Shown piece after piece: positions 15,544 to 24,866 of a stretch of DNA of 64,000 nucleotides. The first letter of the stretch is position 1; the number at the start of each line of letters is the position of its first letter. Both the position numbers and the translations under genes were made by a program. The notes under the pieces are model-generated. The model saw nothing but the letters and a program-made list of their open reading frames with translations. It was not told the origin of the DNA and made no database searches. Source of the DNA: Balneolaceae bacterium (GTDB taxonomy: Bacteria > Bacteroidota > Rhodothermia > Balneolales > Balneolaceae); assembly GCA_017640665.1 (NCBI GenBank), contig JAEPQE010000002.1, forward strand, positions 1 to 64,000. Direction: 5' to 3'.

Positions 15544-18500
15544 TGGCGAAGAAACTAAACATATTTGAAGCCCCTCTTGCCGGGATTAGTTTAGTAGAAG
15601 CAGGTGCGGGTACGGGTAAGACCTACAATATTGCTTCACTATATATTCGAGTGATTCTTGAGAAAAGACTGATGCCAGCCAATATCCTGGTACTCACTTT
15701 TACGAATGCAGCAACAGCCGAACTAAAATCAAGACTACGGCAACGGATTAAAGATTCTATTGAAGCTTTTCAATCGGGTAATAGTGACGATGGATTTCTT
15801 TCAGAACTTACCAGTCGTTTCGATAGTTCTTCGATCCCAATCTTAAAAAAAGCACTCTATGAGTTTGATGAGGCTGAAATTTCAACCATACATGGTTTTT
15901 GCCAGCAGCTGATTCGCGAGAATGCGCTTACGTTTAATATCTCGCCCCAGTTCGAGGTGTTGTCTGATGATTCCACCTTACTGCAAGACGAGATAGATAA
16001 ATTCTGGCGGGATTTTTTCCATCCATCTGATTCTGAATTTAGAAAATCAATTCAGCTTTTTGTAGCTGATGAGGGCCTGACACCGGATAAGTTCAGGGAT
16101 TACATTCAGGCCAAAATCAAAAAGAATTATTCTGTTCTGATCCCCGAAGCTATAGAAACAGATGAGCTAGAAATTCATTTTGAGGAAGTCAGGGAGGCAT
16201 TTATGAGGATAAAAAAGGTATTTGATTCTGAAAAGGCTCACCTAAATTCGTTGTATAAAAGTGGAACGATGAATGGCAATAAGTATCGGGCTACCTTTCC
16301 TGATTATATCAAAGACTTTTCCCAATGGCTGTCTTCCGAAATTGTTCCTCTCAAACCTTTTGATAAAATTCATTTGTTTAGCGGTTCTTCCAAAGAATGG
16401 GTGAATAAAGGAAATACAGCCCCTAATTTTGATTTTGTGGAACTAGTCAACGAGTATCTTGAAACTGTAGAACCATTTAAGCAACTAAGTACTTCGGTTA
16501 TCAGATCGGCAATTCAGTCTGTGATTAAAAATTATGAGTTGGAAAAAGCCCGCTTAGGAGTGCTTACTTATGATGATCTTTTACAGAAAGTCGCCGAGCT
16601 TGTACTTGATCAGGATTCGGATGTTCGTGGAATCCTAAGAGCAAAATATCCAGTCGCTTTGATTGATGAATTCCAGGATACAGATCCTATTCAGTATTCT
16701 ATTTTTAAATCGGTTTATTCTAAATCGGAATCTACCGCATTGTTCATGATTGGAGATCCAAAACAGGCTATCTACAGCTTCAGAGGGGCAGATATTCACA
16801 CCTACATCAGAGCAAAGGAAGATGCTCATTCTGATCAGGTCTACCTTCTAGAGGATAATTACCGATCGAATCCTGATATGATTCAAGCTGTAAATAAACT
16901 CTTCTCTAAGGAAAAGAATATTTTCCAGATGGAAGAAATAGAATTCAATCCGGTTAACTTTCCTGGTTCAAGAGACCCTGTAAAAGCTTTTCTCTTTAAG
17001 GATTCTGAAAACATTCCTCCGCTTCAGTTTCTGAGTTTATCACCTGAATCGAATCTGGTTCAGGATATCAGGGAAGCTGTTTCCGAATCAGTAGCAGCGG
17101 AGGTGGCAGAATTGCTGTCTGGCAATTATCAGATTGATGGAGAACGAGTTAATTCCAGTGACATAGCTATTTTGGTTGATAACCACTCAGAGGCTACAGA
17201 AATGCAACGCAGCCTTCTTGATGCCGGAGTTAAAAGTATTCTCAGATCTAGAAATTCGGTTTACAAATCGAATGAATCCAAAGAGCTTTATTTAATTCTG
17301 AGTGCAATAGCCGAGTTAACGTTCGAGGATCATATTCGTGCAGCATTATCTACTGAAGCAATAGGCTTTACTGCTGGAGAAATTCTAAGAGTTCTGGAAG
17401 ATGAATCTAAATGGAGTGGTATATATGCTCATTTTCAAAAGCTGAATAAGCTTTGGCGATCCAAAGGATTCTCAGTAATGATTGAAGAATTGAGGCATGT
17501 TTTTAGTGTAGAAAAGAATTTGGCTGCTTACGAAAATGCGGAACGAAGAATCACAAATGTTCAGCATATAATTGAATTACTCAGAAAAGCTGATGCTGAA
17601 TATCAATTTGCACCTTCTGCACTGTTAAGATATTTCAGAAACAAACAATCCGACTCTTCAAGTGAAAACGATGAAGAATTAGTCCGGCTTGAAAGTGATG
17701 ATGACTTAGTTCAGATTGCAACCATACATGCAAGTAAGGGGCTTGAGTATCCGATTGTATTCTGTCCTTTTTTGTGGAAAGGCATCAAAACTACCGACGA
17801 AAAACCATTCTCTTTTTATGATTCTGGGGTAACCTACCTGGATCTTGGTACAGAAGAAGCGAAAAGAAAAGAACATCGGTTTAAAAAAATAAAAGATGAT
17901 CTTGCTGAAGAAATACGGCTTAGCTATGTGGCACTTACCCGCTCAAAATCTGCATGTTTTGTGCATTTCGTAAATGGATCAGGGAGTGAGTTTTCCTCTC
18001 TTTCAGCCCTTGCTGAAGGTGAAAAACTTGTACAGCAAAGACTAAAAGATAAGCTCTTTAACACCCCGGGGATATATAAAAAGCTTCATCCCAAAGAAAG
18101 CTTCAGGCTCAACGAAAGCATAAACTCTCTGTATAATAAGGATGTAATTAGTATCAGAGATGGTCGAATCAAAACAGGCAGAGTCGAGTTGTTCAAAAAA
18201 AAGGATCAGCCAATACCACCGGTACAAATTTTTAGCAGGAAAGATCTGAGTAAATTCCCGGTTATCACCAGTTTTTCGGCTCTTTCCGGAAAGCTTACAG
18301 AAAGTGAGTCTACCTTAGATGAGTATGCATTTGATTACGATGAAATCAATGAATCAGAAATAACTTCAAAATCTGTGGAGGTGCTTTCAAGATTTACCCT
18401 ACCAAAAGGGGCACACACAGGCACATTACTACATACTATTTTCGAAGAGGTCGAATTTGATAACCCAGAAAGTTTCTCGCCTGTGGTAGAACAACAACTT

Positions 18501-19073
18501 CAGCGTTTAGGATTTGAAGCCAGGTGGCAACAAACTGTAGAAAAATTAATTGAAGATACTGTAACTCATAATTTGATAGATGATTTTCAATTGTCAGGAT
18601 TAAACTTTAAAGACTATCTGGTAGAGATGGAATTTCACTTTCCAGTGAAAAATACTTCGGGTCAATCGTTGTTGGATTCAATTCGTAATCAAGTAGCTAT
18701 AGGTAGTCATTCCTCCGTTTGCGGATACATGAAAGGCTTCATTGATTTAATATTTAACCATAGAGATAAATATTTCATTCTGGATTACAAATCCAATTAT
18801 CTGGGAGATACCCAAGAAGATTATGCTCCCGAACGGTTAAAACAGGAGATTGAACATTCGAATTATGACTTGCAATATCATATTTACACCTTGGCATTGC
18901 ATCGGTTTTTGGGGCAAAATGTTGAAGATTATAGTTATGAGAAGCATTTTGGAGGCGTGATCTATTTGTTTCTCCGCGGCGTGAACACAGATAAGAAGGG
19001 CAGTGGTGTCTTTTTTGATAAACCAGATTTAAAAGTGATTGAAGAACTGAATTCAAAGATGGGAGCTTCTTAA
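15543..19073 (+). CDS. recB: Exodeoxyribonuclease V subunit beta (RecB helicase-nuclease)
   Basis: About 1176 residues from a GTG at 15543 that shares its G with the recC stop (TAGTG). A TTG at 15504 would add 13 residues with no conserved character, so GTG is preferred. Superfamily 1A helicase motifs are clear: Walker A EAGAGTGKTYN (19-29), 'LTFTNAATAEL', 'STIHGFCQQLIRENA', 'LIDEFQDTDPIQYSIF', 'MIGDPKQAIYSFRGADI', 'IATIHASKGLEYPIVFCP' and 'RLSYVALTRSKSAC'. The C-terminal nuclease has 'GFIDLIF...YFILDYKSNYLG' (around residue 1080), including the DYKSN active-site motif. It supplies 3'-5' unwinding and the single nuclease of RecBCD in double-strand break repair and foreign DNA degradation. Confidence 0.95.
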   Translation: MAKKLNIFEAPLAGISLVEAGAGTGKTYNIASLYIRVILEKRLMPANILVLTFTNAATAELKSRLRQRIKDSIEAFQSGNSDDGFLSELTSRFDSSSIPILKKALYEFDEAEISTIHGFCQQLIRENALTFNISPQFEVLSDDSTLLQDEIDKFWRDFFHPSDSEFRKSIQLFVADEGLTPDKFRDYIQAKIKKNYSVLIPEAIETDELEIHFEEVREAFMRIKKVFDSEKAHLNSLYKSGTMNGNKYRATFPDYIKDFSQWLSSEIVPLKPFDKIHLFSGSSKEWVNKGNTAPNFDFVELVNEYLETVEPFKQLSTSVIRSAIQSVIKNYELEKARLGVLTYDDLLQKVAELVLDQDSDVRGILRAKYPVALIDEFQDTDPIQYSIFKSVYSKSESTALFMIGDPKQAIYSFRGADIHTYIRAKEDAHSDQVYLLEDNYRSNPDMIQAVNKLFSKEKNIFQMEEIEFNPVNFPGSRDPVKAFLFKDSENIPPLQFLSLSPESNLVQDIREAVSESVAAEVAELLSGNYQIDGERVNSSDIAILVDNHSEATEMQRSLLDAGVKSILRSRNSVYKSNESKELYLILSAIAELTFEDHIRAALSTEAIGFTAGEILRVLEDESKWSGIYAHFQKLNKLWRSKGFSVMIEELRHVFSVEKNLAAYENAERRITNVQHIIELLRKADAEYQFAPSALLRYFRNKQSDSSSENDEELVRLESDDDLVQIATIHASKGLEYPIVFCPFLWKGIKTTDEKPFSFYDSGVTYLDLGTEEAKRKEHRFKKIKDDLAEEIRLSYVALTRSKSACFVHFVNGSGSEFSSLSALAEGEKLVQQRLKDKLFNTPGIYKKLHPKESFRLNESINSLYNKDVISIRDGRIKTGRVELFKKKDQPIPPVQIFSRKDLSKFPVITSFSALSGKLTESESTLDEYAFDYDEINESEITSKSVEVLSRFTLPKGAHTGTLLHTIFEEVEFDNPESFSPVVEQQLQRLGFEARWQQTVEKLIEDTVTHNLIDDFQLSGLNFKDYLVEMEFHFPVKNTSGQSLLDSIRNQVAIGSHSSVCGYMKGFIDLIFNHRDKYFILDYKSNYLGDTQEDYAPERLKQEIEHSNYDLQYHIYTLALHRFLGQNVEDYSYEKHFGGVIYLFLRGVNTDKKGSGVFFDKPDLKVIEELNSKMGAS

Positions 19074-20809
19074 TGATAGATCTTCTTTCTCAGCTTAAAA
19101 TTTGGCGTAAAAAAGAGCAAATCTCCATTCAGGAAATGGAGTTTGCCCGATTCCTGCACGAGTTTGACGCCGGAGATCACATCCATGTATTAATTGGTGC
19201 TTCATGTTTTTCTGCGCATCTGAATGGGCATATTTGTATTGATATAGATGAAGCGATCAACCACCCAGTGTACGGAAGTATCTTAAAAAGCGTTGATAAG
19301 GATACGATTTATAATTCTGTGGCTGGCTCAAAGTTGGTAGGAGATGGAAGCACACTTACTCCTTTGGTGATGGATGAAAACCGGGTTTACCTTCACAAAT
19401 TTTGGAAATTTGAACAGGAACTCGCTGATTGGTTGAATCTAAAGTCTCAAAAAACTAATACGATTTCTAATGAAACCGAGAAATTTGTACAAAGTCTTTT
19501 CGATCATTCTGAAGCAGGAACTGACTGGCAAAAAATTGCTGTTTTAATCTCAATCGTTAAAGATCTGGTAATTATTTCAGGAGGTCCGGGAACAGGTAAA
19601 ACGTTTACCATCCAGAAAATTATTGATGCTCTTTCATTTGCAAACCCAGACGGATATTCTATTGCATTGGCTGCTCCAACAGGAAAAGCTGCTCAAAGGC
19701 TTACAGAGAGTTTAATTCTTGAAAAGTATGATCATGTCGAAAACCCGGTCACTATTCATAAACTACTGGGGGCCAAAGGGGAGAGTGGTCAATTTCAGTA
19801 TAATGAGAAGAACCCGCTTCCGTTCAACGCGGTTATTGTTGATGAAGCCTCAATGCTCGATATCACCCTATGGATTAGGTTAATTCGCGCTATCCCTGAA
19901 GAATCAAAATTGGTTGTTTTGGGAGATAAAAATCAGCTGGCTTCAGTAGAAGCTGGATCAATCCTTGGAGATATTTGTCTTTATGCTGAAAATCATTTTT
20001 CTGATGAAATTGGTAGTCAGCTACAGGAGCTTTCTTCTTCGGTTGAATCAGCGTCAGCTTTTAATGATTCAATTGTTTTGCTGAAAAAGAATTACCGGTT
20101 TAGTAGAGGAAGTGGAATTCAGTTATTAGCAGAGGCAATTAATCGGGGAGATGATAATGAGGTAATCAATTTACTTACTTCCGATGAATACCCGGAGTTA
20201 ATGATGGAAGAACCGACAAATGAAGTAGTTGAAAGTTTGATAGCTAAATATGTGACCAAACCATTTAACTCTGATCAATCTAAAGAAGATAAATTTGCTG
20301 CCTTCAACGAGTTTCAACTGTTGTGCGCTTTAAGAAAAGGGCCTTATGGTGTGAATGTGATAAATTCTAAAGCAGAAAAAGAAATCAAAAGAAGTCATTC
20401 AATTCCAAATTCACAATATTGGTATGGTGGTCGTGCTATTATAATGACAAAAAACAGTAGGTCTTTAAAACTTAAAAATGGGGAAACAGGAATTTGTATT
20501 GAAACGGAGGAAGGTCCAAAAATAGAATTTGAAGGGAGAGAAGATCCTGTACAGGTATCAAGACTTGAACATTACGAACCAGCTTATGCAACTACGGTTC
20601 ATAAGAGTCAGGGTTCAGAGTACGACCATGTAGCTATTGTGCTTTCGAATACTTCAAACAGGGTGCTTTCCAGGCAACTTTTATATACTTCTGTAACAAG
20701 AGCCCGTAAAAGTGTTCTTGTAGTAGGTAGTACCTCAGTTATTTCTTCTACGGTACAGCAAAGCATTGTTAGAAGAAGTGGCTTAAGAAATAGGATTTGG
20801 GGAGAATAG
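19073..20809 (+). CDS. recD: Exodeoxyribonuclease V subunit alpha (RecD helicase)
   Basis: A 578-residue 5'-3' helicase, close to the usual RecD length. The ATG overlaps the recB stop by one base (TAATG). Motifs are Walker A SGGPGTGKTFTI (about 168-179), 'LAAPTGKAAQRL', 'VIVDEASMLD', 'LVVLGDKNQLASVEAG', 'YATTVHKSQGSEYDHVAIVL' and 'LYTSVTRARKSVLVVG'. RecD gives the complex its fast motor and regulates the nuclease. With recC and recB it makes a complete RecBCD enzyme; the order C-B-D with one-base overlaps suggests production in fixed ratio. Confidence 0.95.
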   Translation: MIDLLSQLKIWRKKEQISIQEMEFARFLHEFDAGDHIHVLIGASCFSAHLNGHICIDIDEAINHPVYGSILKSVDKDTIYNSVAGSKLVGDGSTLTPLVMDENRVYLHKFWKFEQELADWLNLKSQKTNTISNETEKFVQSLFDHSEAGTDWQKIAVLISIVKDLVIISGGPGTGKTFTIQKIIDALSFANPDGYSIALAAPTGKAAQRLTESLILEKYDHVENPVTIHKLLGAKGESGQFQYNEKNPLPFNAVIVDEASMLDITLWIRLIRAIPEESKLVVLGDKNQLASVEAGSILGDICLYAENHFSDEIGSQLQELSSSVESASAFNDSIVLLKKNYRFSRGSGIQLLAEAINRGDDNEVINLLTSDEYPELMMEEPTNEVVESLIAKYVTKPFNSDQSKEDKFAAFNEFQLLCALRKGPYGVNVINSKAEKEIKRSHSIPNSQYWYGGRAIIMTKNSRSLKLKNGETGICIETEEGPKIEFEGREDPVQVSRLEHYEPAYATTVHKSQGSEYDHVAIVLSNTSNRVLSRQLLYTSVTRARKSVLVVGSTSVISSTVQQSIVRRSGLRNRIWGE

Positions 20810-20842
20810 TACCTTTTTCCACAGAATTTTATCACAAAAAAA

Positions 20843-20866
20843 GCTGTAATGCGCTAACATTACAGC
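20843..20866. terminator. Hairpin after recD
   Basis: A perfect 9-bp stem (GCTGTAATG / CATTACAGC) with a 6-base loop, 34 bases after the recD stop. It is preceded by a run of seven A, so the T run is on the minus strand side. On the plus strand only a short T-poor tail follows, so termination of the recCBD message here would be weak. Confidence 0.45.
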
Positions 20867-21090
20867 CTATTTCTGTACCCCGAAAAAAGCCAACGTATTC
20901 ATTGAGGGACGGTTGATAGCCGTCCTTCTCTATTTGACTGAGAGCAATATGAATTATTTCCCGGACAGTTAGGCTTAAAACTTATTAATCGGGGTTAGAG
21001 ATTCTTAATAGGCCCTTTTCTTATAATTTGGAACACCAGCCTATACACTTCCTATAAACGTGTGAATACGAATCATAACTAAAACAAAAA

Positions 21091-22380
21091 ATGATGACTT
21101 TTACACGAAAACTTAAATCGACTACATTAATACTCGGATTAGCTATGCTGGGATTTAGTTGTTCCGATTCTGATAATAATTCCGAATCAGCAACTATTTC
21201 CGGTAAAGTTGAAAATGGAAATCAAAAAGTAGCAGCAGCTGATGGCACCGTAGTTTCAGCAGCTCGTATTACTTCCAACGGTTCTATACAAACAATTGAT
21301 GGTACCGAAGCAGATACAGAAGCTTCAGGCCGGTTTGATGTAGCAGTAAATGCAGATGCATACCAAAACATAGTTGTTCAGGCTAAATCAGAAGCCGAAA
21401 CAAATATGGGTTATGTTGCTGCTAAGGTGGAAAATGGAAGTTCATATACCATTAAACCTATTAATGCTGAGTCCAGCGCGGAGACCAAAGTATTTGCTGA
21501 ATTGGTAGCTTCCGGTAATGCCAAAATGGTAAATAAATCAGAGATCGAAGCTGTAGTAACTTCAAATTCTGCTGCCGCAATAAATGCGAATGCTTCTGAA
21601 TCTTCAAGAATCGCCGCCGCACTTTCAAATTCTGCACGTGTAAGAGCTGAATATTTTGAAAGTGAATTTGAAGGCGAATCTGAAGCAAAAATGGAAGCGG
21701 TAACGAATGCAATGATTGATGCTCAAACACAACTTGAAGCTCAATTAAATAACTCCAATTCAGTAGAAGCACGCCAGGAAGCGTATGCAACGTTTAGAGC
21801 ATCCTTTACTAACGCATACCTTAATGCAGAGATGGAAGCTTCTACTGCCGCGAAAATTGTAGAAATGTGGGGAAGAGTATTTATTAACAGTACCTCAAGT
21901 GCTTCGGCAGAAGTTAAGAGCGAAATGAATACTCAGGTTTCAATTCTTACAGCTACAATTATTGATACTGCTGTGAAAGCAGAAATGGAAGCAGCTGGTA
22001 CAGAACAGTCTTCAAGAGATGCAGTAGTACAAGCGGGCGTTACCCTAAAATCAGAAATTAATGCCTCTGCTGGTGTAATGAGTGAAATAAGAGCTGCATT
22101 CGAAACTTATCACGATGAAGTGAGAACAGCACTTGAAAATGATTCAAATTTCTCAGCTTCTGCAATAGTTACTGTGGATAGCGAGATTAATTCAAACTCT
22201 GGTGCTAAATCGTCTTTTGATAGCTCAATTGCAGCAACTATAAGCGCTGATCTTGTAATGAATATTTACAACAGCTTTTATAGCTCAATTGAATCTACCG
22301 TAGAGTCAAATATCTCCGGTTCAGAAGCGGAGTTGGAAGCAGTTACAGAATTAATGATTCTGATTAACACTGCGTCATAA
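21091..22380 (+). CDS. Ala/Ser/Glu-rich lipoprotein of unknown function
   Basis: A 429-residue protein with a lipoprotein signal (GFSC, Cys24). Residues about 35-125 form a beta-rich module of carboxypeptidase-regulatory-like type ('SGKVENGNQKV...SGRFDVAVNADAYQNIVVQAKS'). From about 130 to the end the sequence is almost only A, S, E, N, T, V, M and I in helical periodicity, with no Pro and almost no aromatic residues, suggesting long amphipathic helices on the cell surface or in the periplasm. I do not recognise a family. It stands alone, with its own terminator. GCA, GCT and GAA codons prevail and there is a good A-rich leader, which suggests solid expression. Confidence 0.75.
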   Translation: MMTFTRKLKSTTLILGLAMLGFSCSDSDNNSESATISGKVENGNQKVAAADGTVVSAARITSNGSIQTIDGTEADTEASGRFDVAVNADAYQNIVVQAKSEAETNMGYVAAKVENGSSYTIKPINAESSAETKVFAELVASGNAKMVNKSEIEAVVTSNSAAAINANASESSRIAAALSNSARVRAEYFESEFEGESEAKMEAVTNAMIDAQTQLEAQLNNSNSVEARQEAYATFRASFTNAYLNAEMEASTAAKIVEMWGRVFINSTSSASAEVKSEMNTQVSILTATIIDTAVKAEMEAAGTEQSSRDAVVQAGVTLKSEINASAGVMSEIRAAFETYHDEVRTALENDSNFSASAIVTVDSEINSNSGAKSSFDSSIAATISADLVMNIYNSFYSSIESTVESNISGSEAELEAVTELMILINTAS

Positions 22381-22400
22381 GCTTAATAACGCACTGAAAC

Positions 22401-22432
22401 AAAACCCCACAGAATATGTGGGGTTTTTTATT
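22401..22432. terminator. Bidirectional terminator between convergent genes
   Basis: AACCCCAC at 22403-22410 pairs with GTGGGGTT at 22418-22425 around a 7-base loop. T6 follows on the plus strand and a shorter T run on the minus strand. It separates the lipoprotein gene from the convergent FKBP gene. Confidence 0.85.
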
Positions 22433-22437
22433 TGAAA

Positions 22438-23130
22438 TTATTTTACTTCGATCAATTCAACTTTAAAAATAAGTGCGTCATTTGGTTGAATAGCTCCACC
22501 TGGGCGAGGGTTCTTACCGTAGCCTAACTCAGAAGGAATATAAAGCATATATGTAGCCCCTTCTTTCATTAATGATACACCTTCAGTCCAGCCAGGAATT
22601 ACTGCTCCTAAAAGAAACTGTGCAGGTTCGCCATCAAAACTGGAATCAAATACAGTTCCATCAATAAGACTTCCCTCATAATGTACAACAACGGTATCCT
22701 GAGCAGTAGGTTGAGCACCTGTTCCTTCTTCAATTATCTCATATTGTAATCCGGATGCTGTTTCCATCACTCCTTCTTTAGTACTGTTTTCGGCAAAAAA
22801 AGCTTTGGCTTCTTCTTCGTTTTCAAGCAAAATTTTATCTGTAAGATAGGCACCAAAACGGTTGAATAAGTCCTGAAGGTTGGCATCAGCCAGCTCAGAT
22901 TCTTCTTTAGTAAGGCCATCATTCAACCCCGCCAGGAAATTCTCAAGATCAATATCAGCAAAACCCTGATTTGAAATTCGGCTTCCGTTTTGAAAGCCAA
23001 TCACATAACTCACGCTGTCGGGCATTGAGTTAAAACTGGGTTCTGGAGAAAGATCAGGCTCTGAGTTTGAGCAAGAGAAAAGCAAAAGCGAGAGTGTTAG
23101 GGGAATGAAGAATAGTTCTTTAAAATTCAT
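22438..23130 (-). CDS. FKBP-type peptidyl-prolyl isomerase, lipoprotein
   Basis: A 230-residue protein with a lipoprotein signal (LFSC, Cys20). Residues about 38-118 form the helical dimerisation domain of FkpA/Mip proteins ('SYVIGFQNGSRI', 'FLAGLNDGL', 'AKAFFAENSTKEGV'). Residues about 120-230 form the FKBP domain with 'ASGLQYEIIEEGTGAQP', 'VVVHYEGSLIDGTVFDSSF', 'VIPGWTEGVSLMKEGATYMLYIPSELGYG' (read as pieces) and the final 'LIFKVELIEVK'. It speeds proline isomerisation and acts as a chaperone for exported proteins. As a lipoprotein it works at a membrane surface in the periplasm. It is a single gene. Confidence 0.93.
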   Translation of the reverse strand: MNFKELFFIPLTLSLLLFSCSNSEPDLSPEPSFNSMPDSVSYVIGFQNGSRISNQGFADIDLENFLAGLNDGLTKEESELADANLQDLFNRFGAYLTDKILLENEEEAKAFFAENSTKEGVMETASGLQYEIIEEGTGAQPTAQDTVVVHYEGSLIDGTVFDSSFDGEPAQFLLGAVIPGWTEGVSLMKEGATYMLYIPSELGYGKNPRPGGAIQPNDALIFKVELIEVK

Positions 23131-23256
23131 TATTTATAGTGATATTTACTTTTTAGTTTAAACAGCCTTAAAGATAGAGAAAAAAGGCAAGCAAAACACT
23201 TTACTCAGCTTCTGTGTATATTTAGCAGGACATTTAACAGACTATAAAAACGAACT

Positions 23257-24795
23257 TTGAAATTTAAAGATTTAAACCTCCATGAAAGCCTGCAAATGGG
23301 CCTAGGAGACATTGGCTATACTGAGCCTACCCCAATTCAGGAATTAAGTATTCCGGTGATATTAGAGAAAAAGGACGTATTAGGGGCAGCGCAAACAGGA
23401 ACGGGAAAAACAGGCGCTTTTGTAATCCCGATCATACAACAAATTCTGGAAAACCCTTCGGAAGGGACAAAGGCTTTAATTCTTTCCCCAACCAGAGAAC
23501 TTGCTCAACAAATTGATGAACAGATTTTCGCACTCGGATATCATTGTGGGATTTCGTCAGCTACGATTATTGGTGGAGAAGATTTCTCCCGACAAGCCAA
23601 TGCAATTCGAGCAGGTGTGGATATCATCGTGGCCACCCCTGGCAGATTAATTGATCAAACTAAAGTACTTGATGTTGATTTCGAGCATATAAAGTACCTG
23701 ATCTTAGATGAAGCCGATAGGATGCTGGATATGGGTTTCATGCCCGATGTGACTCATATTATTGATAAGCTGCCAAAAAAGAGGCAAACGTTATTATTCT
23801 CGGCAACCATGCCTAAACAAATTCAGAAATTAGCTCAGGATATTATGATTAATCCCGAGTTAATTGAAATTGAACTATCCAAGCCTGCCGAAAGTGTAGA
23901 ACAACGTGCCTATTTAATTGATGGAAGAGAAAAACTGAAACTGGCTCAAGCATTGCTTGATGATATGGAGTGGAGTTCCTGTATCATTTTTACAGCTACA
24001 AAGCGTGGAACCGATCAGTTAGAACGCTTACTTTCTAAAAAAGGAATTAAAGTTGCTAGTATTCATGGAGACCGGGATCAGAATGAGCGTACAAAGGCGT
24101 TGAACGACTTCAAAAACGGTAAGGTGCCAATTATAGTCGCTACGGACGTTCTGGCACGCGGAATCGATATTGCAGACGTTTCACTGATTATCAACTATGA
24201 TGTTCCAAGAGCAGTGGAGGATTACATTCACCGTATCGGGCGAACCGGAAGATATGATAAAACCGGAGTTGCAATTACTTTGGTAAGTAAGCAGGACACC
24301 AAATTCTTCAATGCCATAAAAGAAAAGGCTGGGAAGGATCTCCAGATTTTCAAAGGGTCCGATTCATTAAAAGGCGCATCTAAGAAAGCAGAAAACAATC
24401 CGGCTGAAAACAAGCCTAAGCCAGATCAAAAGAAAAGTAGTAAGCCGGAGCCAAAAAGAGAGATTGTGCCTGATTTTTCAAAAGCTAAAACGGTTGCTTT
24501 TACCCAGGATAAAGAAGGCAATATCAGCATAGAATTTGTAGGTAAAACCGTAGAGAAGAGAGCTGAAGCTCCAAAGAAACAGGAAAAGAAGGTTTCTTCA
24601 AAGAATACAAAGAAGCAGCCTAAGCAAGCTAAAGAAACTAAGAAGAGCCCAAGGCAAAACAAGAAGGAGGCTAGAACACCCCGCAAACCAAAGGTTGAAA
24701 TTAAAACTATAGAAAAGGCTTCAGAAAGGAATAAAAACTCAAGAAAGCCTGCAAAGGGGCTTTGGGGATTGATCAAAAGTTTTTTCCCTAAGTAG
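23257..24795 (+). CDS. DEAD-box RNA helicase (RhlE-like) with basic C-terminal tail
   Basis: A 512-residue protein starting with TTG (no ATG lies before the conserved N-terminus). The Q motif is 'GYTEPTPIQ'; Walker A AQTGTGKT (45-52); then 'PTRELAQQ', 'TPGRL', LDEAD (near 150), SAT, 'HGDRDQNER', 'ATDVLARGIDI' and 'HRIGRTGR' complete the helicase core (to about residue 365). The last 140 residues are Lys/Pro/Glu/Ala-rich and disordered, as in RhlE-type helicases that bind structured RNA or ribosome precursors. The role is likely in RNA remodelling, ribosome assembly or growth in the cold. Nothing in the flanks narrows it down. Confidence 0.95.
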   Translation: MKFKDLNLHESLQMGLGDIGYTEPTPIQELSIPVILEKKDVLGAAQTGTGKTGAFVIPIIQQILENPSEGTKALILSPTRELAQQIDEQIFALGYHCGISSATIIGGEDFSRQANAIRAGVDIIVATPGRLIDQTKVLDVDFEHIKYLILDEADRMLDMGFMPDVTHIIDKLPKKRQTLLFSATMPKQIQKLAQDIMINPELIEIELSKPAESVEQRAYLIDGREKLKLAQALLDDMEWSSCIIFTATKRGTDQLERLLSKKGIKVASIHGDRDQNERTKALNDFKNGKVPIIVATDVLARGIDIADVSLIINYDVPRAVEDYIHRIGRTGRYDKTGVAITLVSKQDTKFFNAIKEKAGKDLQIFKGSDSLKGASKKAENNPAENKPKPDQKKSSKPEPKREIVPDFSKAKTVAFTQDKEGNISIEFVGKTVEKRAEAPKKQEKKVSSKNTKKQPKQAKETKKSPRQNKKEARTPRKPKVEIKTIEKASERNKNSRKPAKGLWGLIKSFFPK

Positions 24796-24866
24796 TAACT
24801 ATTTTTAATTAATTATGTCTTAACATTAAAGTGATAACCCAGACTTACTTTATAAAACAAGCTAAC

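Noticed and set aside
15504-15545. TTG start of recB 39 bases upstream of the GTG
   Set aside because: The extra 13 residues show no similarity to RecB N-termini and would overlap recC; the GTG is joined to the recC stop as recD is to recB.
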